From Pseudonocardia sp. (GTDB taxonomy: Bacteria; Actinomycetota; Actinomycetes; Mycobacteriales; Pseudonocardiaceae), in contig JAOZVV010000016.1 of NCBI GenBank assembly GCA_025869365.1, positions 20,534 through 84,533 of the forward strand: DNA of 64,000 nucleotides, given 5' to 3'. The position numbers were made by a program, and so were the translations under genes. The notes beneath the pieces are model-generated. The model did not search any database. It was not told where the DNA came from and saw only the letters and a program-made list of their open reading frames with translations. Positions 9,529-17,963 of this stretch are shown here, piece by piece; the first letter of the stretch is position 1, and each line of letters starts with the position of its first letter.

Positions 9529-9631
9529 GGCTCCACAACGCCAGATCCAGGCCTCCAAAAGCGCGTCAAGGCTCCATAACGCGAGATTCAGGTGTCCACA
9601 AGCGCGTTGTGGCTCCACAACGCGGGGGTCA
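9529..9631. repeat. 41-bp tandem repeat, 2.5 copies
   Basis: Units start with GGCTCCA at exactly 9529, 9570 and 9611 (41-base period); each full unit contains a half-period relative beginning at 9550 and 9591. The core GGCTCCACAACGC recurs at 51.9-52.0 kb and, degenerated, at 53.2 kb. The array fills the gap between two convergent genes and its last unit overlaps the pxpC stop codon. Confidence 0.85.
9603..9624. terminator. Perfect hairpin inside the tandem repeat
   Basis: CGCGTTGTGG and CCACAACGCG are perfect 10-base complements separated by two bases (effective loop GGCTCC). Located between convergent stops, so a two-way terminator is plausible; there is no U-tract. Confidence 0.5.
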
Positions 9632-10606
9632 GGGGGTGGCCAGGGCGGTGTGGAGGGACTCCAGGCGCTTCTTGCGGTCCGCCCGGGCGGTGAGGGCTCC
9701 GTCCAGGGTCACCTCGACGAACCTGGTACGGGTCCGCGGGGCGGACTGGGCGACGACGTCGAGGTCCCCCGAGATCACGGTCCCGACCATCATGTAGCCA
9801 CCGCCGGAGACCGCGTCGCGGTGCAGCACGATCGGCTCCACGCCGCCCGGGACCTGGATGGAGCCGATGGGGTAGGGCGCGTCGACGATGTTCGACGGGT
9901 CCTGTCCGGCGCCGAAGGGCGGCTCCCGGTCCACGGTCTCCAGCTCACCTCCCGAGTAGCGGAAGCCGATCCGGTCCGCGACCGGGGTGAGGTTCCAGGT
10001 CGTGGCCAGGAAGGTCTCCCTGCCCGCGGCGGTCAGCCGATGGTCGTAGAGCCCCATCACGACCCTGACCTCGACGTCCTTGGCCAGCGCCGGGCGCAGC
10101 TCGTCGGGGACGACCAGGCCGGGACGGCCCCGGCCGGACCCGATCGGCACCACGTCCCCCTCGGCGAGCGGCCGCCCGGAGAACCCGCCGAGCGCCCCCA
10201 GGCCGTAGGTGGAGCGGCTGCCGAGCACCTCCGGCACGTCGATCCCGCCGGACACCGCCAGGTACGCCCGGGCGCCGCCCGCGAGGTAGGCGAAGTCCAG
10301 GACGTCGCCCGCCGCCACGGCGAAGGACTCCCAGATCGGCCGCTCCTCGCCGCCGACCTTCGGGACCATCGTCGCGCCCGCCACGGCGACCGTCGCCGCG
10401 GCCGTGAACCGCAGCTCGGGACCCATGTAGACGCACTCCAGCACCGCCGCGTCCGCCGGGTTGCCGACGAGCAGGTTGGCCGCGGTGAGCGAGTACTGGT
10501 CCAGCGCGCCCGACGGCGGGATGCCCAGGTGGTAGTAGCCGGTGCGCCCGGCGTCCTGCACCGTCGTGGAGAGGCCGGGCTTGCGGACCTCGATCGTCCC
10601 GCTCAC
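9629..10606 (-). CDS. pxpC: PxpC/KipA-type biotin-dependent carboxyltransferase family protein
   Basis: 325-aa protein of the family formerly called allophanate hydrolase subunit 2, now 5-oxoprolinase subunit C. The N-terminal signature PGLSTTVQDAGRTGY is at residues 10-24; central GSRSTYGLGALGG and near-C-terminal GGYMMVG are typical. GTG start at 10606 overlaps the pxpB stop. It is last in an operon with pxpA, accB, accC, pxpB and a Mo-hydroxylase. In other bacteria PxpABC open 5-oxoproline with ATP; the interspersed biotin carboxylase genes suggest a carboxylating variant with another substrate (inference). Confidence 0.82.
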   Translation of the reverse strand: MSGTIEVRKPGLSTTVQDAGRTGYYHLGIPPSGALDQYSLTAANLLVGNPADAAVLECVYMGPELRFTAAATVAVAGATMVPKVGGEERPIWESFAVAAGDVLDFAYLAGGARAYLAVSGGIDVPEVLGSRSTYGLGALGGFSGRPLAEGDVVPIGSGRGRPGLVVPDELRPALAKDVEVRVVMGLYDHRLTAAGRETFLATTWNLTPVADRIGFRYSGGELETVDREPPFGAGQDPSNIVDAPYPIGSIQVPGGVEPIVLHRDAVSGGGYMMVGTVISGDLDVVAQSAPRTRTRFVEVTLDGALTARADRKKRLESLHTALATP

Positions 10607-11490
10607 GTGAGCACCTCCAGCAGCCGCGCGTTGTACCCGTCGGGGTCGTCGAGGAAGGGCTGCAGCGCGAACTCGACGTCGCGGGCGTGGATCCGGAACT
10701 CGCGCCTCTCGACCTCGGCCAGGTACGCGTCGTAGCGCTCGCGGTCGATCGGGGTGAACTTCACGATGTCCCCCGGCCGGAAGTAGACGAGGAAGTCCGC
10801 GAAGTCCGGGTAGGACTGCGTCGGGTCGTAGATCGGCGCCGGGGTGATGCCGAACATCTGGTAGCCGCCCGCGCCGCGCACCGAGTAGATGCAGGAGAAG
10901 CAGCCGCCGTAGCCGACCGTCTGCTTCGGGGTGTCCGTCCGCGGCCGCAGGTACTTGGGCACCAGGATCTGCCGCTCCCGGGGCACCATCTGGTACTTGA
11001 ACGGCAGGCCGGCGACGAACCCGACCATCGAGGTGAACCAGGGCGAGCCGGAGTGCGCGGCGATGAACCCGTCCACGTCGGAGAAGCCGTTGATCCGCGC
11101 CGCGTACTCGATGTCCGTGGCGTCCGGGTCCTGGTGACGGTCCCGGAACCGCATGAGCGTCTCGGTGGTCCACGGGTCCCGGTAGAGCACCGGGATCTCC
11201 AGGACCCGGGACGGCAGGGTGACGTCGTGGGCGTCCCCGACCGCGCGCTCGAGGTCTCGCAGATGGTCCAGCAGGATGTGCGGGTCCAGCACGTCCGGGT
11301 CGTAGCGGACCTGGTAGGAGGCGTTCGCCGGGCAGATGTCGAGCAGGCCGTCCGGCCGCTCGTCGCGCAGCCGGGAGGTGATCGCCATGGCCCGGAAGTT
11401 GGCCTGCAGGCTCATCTCCTCGGCCAGCTCCACGAACACGAACTCGTCCCCGCCCCAGCTGTACCGGGCGGCCTGCACTGCAGTACTCAC
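10603..11490 (-). CDS. pxpB: PxpB/KipI-type 5-oxoprolinase subunit (long variant)
   Basis: 295-aa member of the carboxyltransferase C/D (KipI/PxpB) family. GTG start 11490 overlaps the accC stop, and its own stop overlaps pxpC. Compared with the 208-aa paralogue at 27.2-27.8 kb it has about 85 extra residues, including a charged insert around residues 100-145 and GGCFSCIYSVRGAGGYQMFG where the short form has GGFAPGF-type sequence. It probably forms a complex with PxpC. The insertion marks it as a different subclass that travels with biotin carboxylase genes. Confidence 0.78.
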   Translation of the reverse strand: MSTAVQAARYSWGGDEFVFVELAEEMSLQANFRAMAITSRLRDERPDGLLDICPANASYQVRYDPDVLDPHILLDHLRDLERAVGDAHDVTLPSRVLEIPVLYRDPWTTETLMRFRDRHQDPDATDIEYAARINGFSDVDGFIAAHSGSPWFTSMVGFVAGLPFKYQMVPRERQILVPKYLRPRTDTPKQTVGYGGCFSCIYSVRGAGGYQMFGITPAPIYDPTQSYPDFADFLVYFRPGDIVKFTPIDRERYDAYLAEVERREFRIHARDVEFALQPFLDDPDGYNARLLEVLT

Positions 11491-12842
11491 GCGTTCTCCT
11501 TCCGGGACACGAGCCACTCCTCGAGGGTCCCCGTGTGGAACTCCCCCGCCTCGAACCACGGCTCGTCGAGCAGCTCGGTGAACAGGCCCGCGGTCGTGGG
11601 GACGCCCTCGACGGAGAACTCCGCCAGTGCCCGGCGGGCCCGGCGCAACGCCTCCTCCCGGTCCGCACCCCAGACGACCACCTTCGCGAGCAGCGAGTCG
11701 TAGAAGGGCGGGACCGTGCCGTCCGGTTCCAGCCAGGTGTCGCAGCGCACCCACGGCCCGGCGGGCAGGGTCACCCGGCCGACGTTCCCCGGCGACGGCA
11801 GGAAGTCCTGCGCCGGGTCCTCGGCGCACACCCGGAACTCGACGGCGTGCCCGCGGGGCACGATGTCCCCCTGGGTGAGGCGCAGCGGCTCCCCCGCGGC
11901 GATCCGCAGCTGCTCGGCCACCAGGTCGACGCCGGTGACCAGCTCCGTCGTCGGGTGCTCGACCTGGATGCGGGTGTTCATCTCGATGAAGAAGAACTCG
12001 TCACTCTCGTCGTCGACGAGGAACTCGACGGTCCCCGCGCTGCGGTAGCCGACCTCCCGGCAGAGCGCGACCGCCGCCGCCGTCATCGCCTCGCGCACAC
12101 CGGGATCGAGCCCGGGCGCGACCGCCTCCTCGACCATCTTCTGCCGGCGTCGCTGCAGCGAGCACTCGCGCTCGTAGAGGTGCACGACGTCCGCGCCGTC
12201 GCCCAGCACCTGCACCTCGACGTGCCGCGCCCGGCGGACGAACCGCTCCAGGTACATCGTCCCGTCCCCGAAGGCCTTCTCCGCCTCCCGGGACGCCCCG
12301 CCGAACGCGGACCGCAGCCCGTCGGCGTCGTCCAGCACCCGGATCCCCCGGCCCCCGCCGCCGGCGGCGGCCTTGAGCATCACGGGATAGCCGACCTCGT
12401 CCGCCGCGGCCACGGCCTCCTCGACGTCCGCGACCCCGCCCGGCGTGCCCGGCACCGTCGGCACCCCGGCCGCCCGCGCGACCTCGCGCGCCACGACCTT
12501 GTCCCCCATGCGCTCGATCACCGCGGCCTCCGGACCGACGAACGCCAGCCCGGCGTCCGCGACGGCGGCGGCGAAGCTCGCGCGCTCGGACAGGAACCCG
12601 TAGCCCGGGTGCACGGCGTCCGCGCCGGACTCCTTCGCCGCCCCGAGGATCGCGTCGGCGAGCAGGTAGCTCTTCGACGCCGGGGACGGCCCGATCGCGA
12701 CGGCGCTGTCCGCGAGCCGGGTGTGCAGCGCCTCGGCATCCGCCTCGCTGTGCACCGCCACCGTGGAGATGCCCAGGTCACGGGCGGCCCGGATGATCCG
12801 GACGGCGATCTCCCCGCGGTTCGCGACGAGCAGCCGCCTCAT
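11487..12842 (-). CDS. accC: Biotin carboxylase (AccC-like)
   Basis: 451-aa ATP-grasp biotin carboxylase, which carboxylates biotin on a carrier protein using ATP and bicarbonate. It begins MRRLLVANRGEIAVRI (classic start), then KAAAGGGGRGIRV (ATP-binding loop), ERECSLQRRRQKMVEEAP-like region and EMNTRIQVEHPTTE with the catalytic Glu/Arg. Full family length. ATG start overlaps the stop of the carrier gene accB and its stop overlaps pxpB, so the five genes are coupled. Because no acyl-CoA carboxyltransferase is next to it, the carboxyl group is probably passed to the PxpBC pair (inference). Confidence 0.9.
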   Translation of the reverse strand: MRRLLVANRGEIAVRIIRAARDLGISTVAVHSEADAEALHTRLADSAVAIGPSPASKSYLLADAILGAAKESGADAVHPGYGFLSERASFAAAVADAGLAFVGPEAAVIERMGDKVVAREVARAAGVPTVPGTPGGVADVEEAVAAADEVGYPVMLKAAAGGGGRGIRVLDDADGLRSAFGGASREAEKAFGDGTMYLERFVRRARHVEVQVLGDGADVVHLYERECSLQRRRQKMVEEAVAPGLDPGVREAMTAAAVALCREVGYRSAGTVEFLVDDESDEFFFIEMNTRIQVEHPTTELVTGVDLVAEQLRIAAGEPLRLTQGDIVPRGHAVEFRVCAEDPAQDFLPSPGNVGRVTLPAGPWVRCDTWLEPDGTVPPFYDSLLAKVVVWGADREEALRRARRALAEFSVEGVPTTAGLFTELLDEPWFEAGEFHTGTLEEWLVSRKENA

Positions 12843-13084
12843 CCGGTCTCCACCACCGCCACCGGCTGGCCGGCGTCGACCTCCGCCTCGTCCTCCACCA
12901 GGAACTCCACCAGGGTGCCCGCCGCGCCCGCGTGCACCTGGTGGAAGGACTTCATGACCTCGACGAGCCCGACGGCCTGGTCCTCGGCGACCGCTGTGCC
13001 GTCCTCGGCGAACGGCGGGCTCTCCGGGTCGGGACGGCGGTAGAAGACGCCGGGGATCGGGGAGACGATCTCGTGACGGGACAA
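12839..13084 (-). CDS. accB: Short biotin carboxyl carrier protein (AccB-like)
   Basis: 81-aa biotinyl domain with almost nothing before it: the usual N-terminal region and Pro/Ala linker of AccB are absent. The biotin lysine lies in EVMKSF (about residue 45), where most carriers have AMKM. The two flanking Gly/Val strands VSPIPGVFY and GQPVAVVE fit the biotinyl fold. TTG start with AAGGAG upstream. Stop overlaps accC. It would carry carboxybiotin between AccC and the PxpBC proteins. Confidence 0.85.
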   Translation of the reverse strand: MSRHEIVSPIPGVFYRRPDPESPPFAEDGTAVAEDQAVGLVEVMKSFHQVHAGAAGTLVEFLVEDEAEVDAGQPVAVVETG

Positions 13085-13128
13085 CGGGACTCCTTCTTCT
13101 GGGCCTGGGCAAAGGGGTCGGCGGGGTC

Positions 13129-13854
13129 TCAGGTCGTGAGGTGGGGCCTCAGCGCCTCGTGCACGGCGCGGGCGAGGTCGACGGCGTTCGGGGTGTCCGA
13201 GTGGACGCAGACGGAGTCCGCCCGCACGGTCAGCTCCTTGCCGTTGACCGAGCTCGCCTTGCCCTCGGTGACGGCGCGGAGCGCGGCCTCGGCCGAGGTC
13301 ACCGGGTCGAACGGCAGGTGCTCGCGGGTGATGATCAGCGAGCCGTCGTCGCGGTAGTCCAGGTCCGCGTAGTACTCGGAGATGAACCCGGCGTCACGCG
13401 CGCCCCAGACCTCCTCGTGCACGGTGCCGGACATCCCCATCAGCGGGGCGCCGAACACGTCCGCCGCGTCCGCGACGGCGGCCGCGACCTCCGGGTCCCG
13501 GGCGGCCATGCCGTAGAGCGAGCCGTGCGGCTTCACGTGGTTGAGCTCCATGCCCTCCGCCCGCAGGAAACCGGACAGCGCGCCGATCTGGTAGACGACC
13601 GCGGCCGTCAGCTCGTCGCGGTCCAGCTTCATCTCCCGGCGGCCGAAGCCCTCCCGGTCCGGCAGCGAGGGGTGCGCGCCGACCCGCACGCCGTGCTCCT
13701 TGGCCAGCTTCACCGTGCGGCCCATCACCCGCGGGTCCGATGCGTGGAACCCGCAGGCCACGTTGGCGACCGTGACGAACGGGATCAGCCCCTCGTCGTC
13801 ACCGCAGTGGTAGATGCTGAAGGACTCGCCCATGTCGCAGTTGATGGCGACCAT
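13129..13854 (-). CDS. pxpA: 5-oxoprolinase subunit PxpA (LamB/YcsF family)
   Basis: 241-aa LamB/YcsF protein with the family motifs NCDMGES (residues 5-11), ACGFHASDP, GAHPSLPDREGFGRR and HVKPHGSLY. PxpA is the ring-opening subunit of the prokaryotic 5-oxoprolinase complex. ATG start with AGGAG seven bases upstream. It begins 15 bases after the Mo-hydroxylase stop and is followed by accB, so it belongs to the same transcription unit. A paralogue is present at 27.8-28.6 kb. Substrate in this operon may differ from 5-oxoproline. Confidence 0.88.
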   Translation of the reverse strand: MVAINCDMGESFSIYHCGDDEGLIPFVTVANVACGFHASDPRVMGRTVKLAKEHGVRVGAHPSLPDREGFGRREMKLDRDELTAAVVYQIGALSGFLRAEGMELNHVKPHGSLYGMAARDPEVAAAVADAADVFGAPLMGMSGTVHEEVWGARDAGFISEYYADLDYRDDGSLIITREHLPFDPVTSAEAALRAVTEGKASSVNGKELTVRADSVCVHSDTPNAVDLARAVHEALRPHLTT

Positions 13855-13869
13855 TCCCGGCTCCTCTCC

Positions 13870-16257
13870 TCATCGGTTCGTGCCCGCAGTCTGGCCCGAC
13901 GCGAGCAAGATCGCCCGCCATACGGCCTGCGGGGTCGCGGGCATGTCCACGTGCCGCACCCCGAGATGGGCCACCGCGTCGATGACGGCGTTCACCACGG
14001 CCGGCGACGAGCCGATCGCGCCGGACTCGCCGATCCCCTTGACGCCCATCGGGTTGGTCGGCGAGGGCGTCACGGTCTGGTCCAGCTCGAAGAGCGGCAG
14101 GTCCGCCGCGGTGGGGATCGTGTAGTCCGCGAGCGTCCCGGTCGTCGGGTTGCCGTCGGCGTCGAAGCGGGCGTGCTCGTAGAGCGCCTGACCGATCCCC
14201 TGGGCGATGCCGCCGTGCAGCTGGCCCTCCACGATCCGCGGGTTGACGAGGTTCCCGCAGTCGTCGACCGCGACGTAGCGGCGGATCCGGGTGAAGCCGG
14301 TCTCGACGTCCACCTCGGCCACGCAGATGTGCGTGCCGAACGGCCAGGTGAAGTTCGGCGGGTCGAAGTGGTGGTCCGCGGTCAGGTTGGGTTCCATGCC
14401 CTCGGGCAGGTCCGCGGCCAGCGACGCCGCCGCGGCGACCTGCTGGATCGTCACCCCCGGACCGGCGGTGCCCGCGACGGTGAACCGGCCGCCGGTGAAC
14501 TCGAGATCGGCCTCGGCCGCCTCCAGGAGGTGCGCGGCGATCGTCGTCGCCTTGTCCAGCACCTTCCCCGCGGCCAGGTGGACCGCCACGCCGCCGACGG
14601 GCAGGCTGCGCGAGCCGTAGGTGTCCCGGCCGAACGGGGCGATCAGGGTGTCCCCGTGCAGCACCTCGACGTCGTCGGGATGGACGCCGAGCCGGTCCGC
14701 GACGATCTGCGACCACGCGGTCTCGTGCCCCTGGCCGTGCGGGGACGTGCCGGTGACGACCTCCACCTTGCCGCTGGTGGTCATCCGCACGGTCGCGGCC
14801 TCCCACCCGCCGGACTGCAGCCGGACGCCCGCGGCGACCTTCGACGGGGACAGCCCGCCGCTCTCGGTGAAGTTCCCGATCCCGATGCCGATCTGGACCG
14901 GCCCGTCCTCCGCGCGCAGCCGCGCCTGCTCGGCGCGGACCTCGTCGTAGCCGACGATCTCCAGCGCGCGGCGCATGCACGCCTCGTAGTCCCCGGAGTC
15001 GTAGAGGACGCCGGACGGCACCGCCCGCGGCTCGGCGAAGGCCGGGTGCAGGTTGCGCAGCCGCACCTCCGCGGGATCCATGCCCAGCTCCCGGGCGAGG
15101 TCGTCCATGATCCGCTCGTGGGCGTAGGCGGCCTCGGAGCGACCGGCACCGCGGTAGGCGTCCGTCGGGGTGAGGTTGGTGAACACGCCCTTGCACTCGA
15201 AGGAGTAGGCCCCGAAGTCGTAGAGCCCGCAGTAGGTGAAGGCGCCGAACACCGCGATCCCCGGGGTGAGGAGCTGCAGGTAGGCACCCATGTCCGCGAG
15301 CAGGTTCACCTTCATGCCGAGGATCCGGCCGTCCCGGGTGGCGGCGACCGCCATGTGCTGGACCTGCCCCCGCCCGTGCGTGGTGGCCTGGTGGTGCTCG
15401 GAGCGGGTCTCGGTCCACTTGACCGCCCGGCCGGTGCGCCGGGCCAGGACGAGGGCGAGCGCCTCCTCGGCGTAGACGTTGAGCTTCGCGCCGAACCCGC
15501 CGCCGACGTCCGGGGCGATCACCCGGAGCTTCGTGTCCGACACCCCGCAGATTGCCGCCAGGATGTCCCGGACGAAGTGCGGGACCTGCGTCGCGGTGTA
15601 CATCGTGAACCCGCCGCCCACCCGGTCCGGCTCGACGACGACGGCGCGGGTCTCCATCGGTGACGGGATGACCCGCTGCTGCAGGTAGCGGCCCTGCACG
15701 ACGACGTCCGCCTCGGCGAACGCCGCCTCGACGTCCCCGGTCGCGAGCGGCCAGGTGTAGCAGTGGTTCGTCCCCAGCTCCTCGTGCACCAGCGGGGAGC
15801 CCGGCTCGAGCGCCGCCTCGACGTCGACGACGGCGGGCAGCGGCTCGTAGTCCACCTCGATCAGGTCGAGCGCGTCCCGGGCCGTGGCGGCGTCCGTGGC
15901 CAGGACGACGGCGACGCCGTCCCCGACGTGGTTCACCTCCCGGCGCGCGATCGGCATGTGCTCGGGGACCCTGATGTCCTCGGTGACCGGCCAGCCCGTG
16001 GGGATCCCGGCGACGAACTCGCCCGCCAGGTCGTCGCCGGTGAGAACGGCGAGGACCCCGGGCAGCTCCCGCGCGGCGGTGCTGTCGATCGCGCCGATCC
16101 GGGCGTGCGGAACCGGGCTGCGCAGGACCGCCAGGTGCTGGACGCCGGCGGGCGCCAGGCCGTCCGTCCAGGTCCCCCGGCCGGTGAGCAGCGCCCGGTC
16201 CTCCTTGCGCGGCAGGCTCATGCCGACGTACCGCTCGACGGTCTGGGTCACGGTCAC
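13870..16257 (-). CDS. Xanthine dehydrogenase/CoxL-family molybdopterin-binding large subunit
   Basis: 795-aa molybdenum-hydroxylase large subunit. The N-terminal a/b hammerhead is followed by the Mo-binding domain with VGGGFGAK, the active-site loop AYRGAGR (about residue 367; the CO-dehydrogenase form has Cys-Ser instead) and GVKGIGESG with the catalytic Glu near residue 744. It is therefore an aldehyde/N-heterocycle hydroxylase type, not a CO dehydrogenase. No FAD (CoxM) or 2Fe-2S (CoxS) subunit gene is adjacent, which is unusual. I prefer GTG 16257 because GGAGGA precedes it; an ATG lies five codons upstream. It heads the pxpA-accBC-pxpBC operon and is divergent from a PucR regulator. Confidence 0.88.
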   Translation of the reverse strand: MTVTQTVERYVGMSLPRKEDRALLTGRGTWTDGLAPAGVQHLAVLRSPVPHARIGAIDSTAARELPGVLAVLTGDDLAGEFVAGIPTGWPVTEDIRVPEHMPIARREVNHVGDGVAVVLATDAATARDALDLIEVDYEPLPAVVDVEAALEPGSPLVHEELGTNHCYTWPLATGDVEAAFAEADVVVQGRYLQQRVIPSPMETRAVVVEPDRVGGGFTMYTATQVPHFVRDILAAICGVSDTKLRVIAPDVGGGFGAKLNVYAEEALALVLARRTGRAVKWTETRSEHHQATTHGRGQVQHMAVAATRDGRILGMKVNLLADMGAYLQLLTPGIAVFGAFTYCGLYDFGAYSFECKGVFTNLTPTDAYRGAGRSEAAYAHERIMDDLARELGMDPAEVRLRNLHPAFAEPRAVPSGVLYDSGDYEACMRRALEIVGYDEVRAEQARLRAEDGPVQIGIGIGNFTESGGLSPSKVAAGVRLQSGGWEAATVRMTTSGKVEVVTGTSPHGQGHETAWSQIVADRLGVHPDDVEVLHGDTLIAPFGRDTYGSRSLPVGGVAVHLAAGKVLDKATTIAAHLLEAAEADLEFTGGRFTVAGTAGPGVTIQQVAAAASLAADLPEGMEPNLTADHHFDPPNFTWPFGTHICVAEVDVETGFTRIRRYVAVDDCGNLVNPRIVEGQLHGGIAQGIGQALYEHARFDADGNPTTGTLADYTIPTAADLPLFELDQTVTPSPTNPMGVKGIGESGAIGSSPAVVNAVIDAVAHLGVRHVDMPATPQAVWRAILLASGQTAGTNR

Positions 16258-16298
16258 TCCTCCGCGAGGCATCCGGGCATGGGTACGACCAGAGTGAT

Positions 16299-16367
16299 CC
16301 GGAACACGTCGAGAGGGTAGTGTCCAGTTCGTCCTGTTCCGGCCGCCGGACACGCCGATGTGTCCGG
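16299..16367. promoter_or_regulatory. Two inverted repeats in the divergent hydroxylase/pucR promoter
   Basis: CCGGAACA (16299-16306) is mirrored by TGTTCCGG (16335-16342), and CCGGACAC (16346-16353) by GTGTCCGG (16360-16367, 6-base spacer). Both lie in the 138 bases between the divergent starts, where a PucR-type regulator would bind. Binding is inferred. Confidence 0.5.
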
Positions 16368-16395
16368 TCGCCGTCACCGGCCCCAGGAGGCTCCG

Positions 16396-17957
16396 ATGCC
16401 CGCGAGGCTGCGAGACCTGGTCGCGGACCGCACCCTCGGGATCCGGGCCGCGTGTCCCGCCGCAGATCTGGAACGACCCATCGCCTGGGTGCACAGCAGC
16501 GAGCTCCCGGACCCCACCCCGTACCTGGACGGCGGCGAGCTGCTGCTGACGACCGGGCTCGTGTTCACGGGACACGAGGACACCGCCGCGTACGTGGAAC
16601 GGCTCGCCCGGCACGAACTCGCCGGGCTGGGATTCGGCACCGGGCTGGGCCATACCGCGATCCCCGCGGAGCTCGTGGAGGCCTGCGCGCGGCACCGGCT
16701 GCCACTGCTGGAGATCCCCGAGCGGACGCCGTTCATCGCGATCACCAAGGCCGTGTCCTCGGCTCTGGCGGCGGACGCCTATGCCGACGTCGTCCGCACG
16801 GACGAGGCCCGGCGGGCGCTCACCTCGGCCGCACTGGGCCGGGCCGGGACGACCGGGGTGCTGCGCCGCCTCGCGGACCGCCTCGACGCCTGGGCCCTGG
16901 TCGTCGACGTGCACGACGCCGTCCGGCACGCCGCGCCACGCGGGGCCGGGCGGCACGCGGCCGGGCTGCGCCGGGAGATCGACCAGGTCCGCGGGCACCG
17001 GGGGCCCACGAGCGTGACGGTCGCCGGGAACGGCGGCCAGGTCGTCCTCCAGCCGGTCCGCCTGCCCGCACCCGGGGTCCTCGCGGTCGGCCGCGCCGAG
17101 CCGTTCTCACCGGTGGACCGGCAGGTGATCGGTGCGGCGGTGTCCGTCCTGACCCTGTTGCACAGCCGGACGACGGCGGTGGGTCGCGCGGAGCGCCGCC
17201 TGCGCACCTCCCTGTTCACGCTGATGCTGGACCCCGCCGGCACCGACGCCGCGGACATCGCCGCGGACCTGTGGGGGCGCCTGCCCGGCCGTGGATCCAG
17301 GATCGTCCTGCTGCGCCGCCCGGGCGCCGCGGACGATCTCCTCGACGCGCTGGAGAGCCTCGGCGAGCGGCCCGGCCGCTGTTCTTCGCCGCGCACGGCG
17401 CACACGGCACCTCCCGGGGCGACACGGTCGTCGTGCTCGTCGGCCCCGAGGCCGAGGAGCCGGTCCTCGCCCTGGCCGGCCGCCTCGGCGGGACCCGGGC
17501 GGGGGTGTCGGACCCGCTCGCCCCGGAGGGAGGGCGGGACCCGGCCGGGGCGGCGGACCTGCGGACCGGGCTGCACCAGGCCGACCGGGCGCTCGACGCC
17601 GCCCGCCGGCAGGGGCGCCCGATGGTCCGCTTCGCCGAGCTGGCGGGGCAGGGGCTGCACGACCTCGTCCCGGCCGCGGACGCCGCCGGGTTCGCCGAGT
17701 CCCTGCTGCGCCCGCTGGTGCGGCACGACGCCCGGCGGCGCGGCGAGCTGGTCCGCTCCGTGCGGGAGTGGCTCGCCCACCACGGCCAGTGGGACCCCGC
17801 GGCGAGCGCGCTGGGCGTCCACCGGCACACCCTGCGGGCGCGGATCGACAGGGCCGCCCGGCTCCTCGGCCGGGACCTGGACTCACCGGGGGTGCGGGCG
17901 GAGCTGTGGTTCGCCCTCCAGGTGCCGCGGCAGGTCGGCTCCCCGGAGCCCGGCTGA
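16396..17957 (+). pseudogene. PucR-family regulator, frameshifted
   Basis: Starts at ATG 16396 with a perfect AGGAGG. The first frame gives an N-terminal PucR domain (LRDLVADRTLG..., GGELLLTTG, LLEIPERTPF) and a central region to about 17382. The same protein then continues one frame off (LFFAAHGAHGTSRGD...) to a standard PucR helix-turn-helix C-terminus (LGVHRHTLRARIDR) at 17957. One base appears to be missing near GGCCGCTG (17376-17390). Either the regulator is inactivated or this is a sequence error. Restored length would be about 520 residues. It is divergent from the Mo-hydroxylase operon, its likely target; PucR proteins often control purine or N-compound use. Confidence 0.8.
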
Positions 17958-17963
17958 GCGAGG

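Noticed and set aside
9529..9631. CRISPR or phage attachment site
   Set aside because: No spacers of uniform length and no integrase or tRNA nearby; the pattern is a plain tandem repeat.
13141..15663. Plus-strand frame opposite pxpA and the Mo-hydroxylase
   Set aside because: Shadow of two well-supported genes on the minus strand.
13870..16257. Calling the large subunit a CO dehydrogenase
   Set aside because: The loop is AYRGAGR and not the Cys-Ser form; no coxM/coxS genes adjacent.
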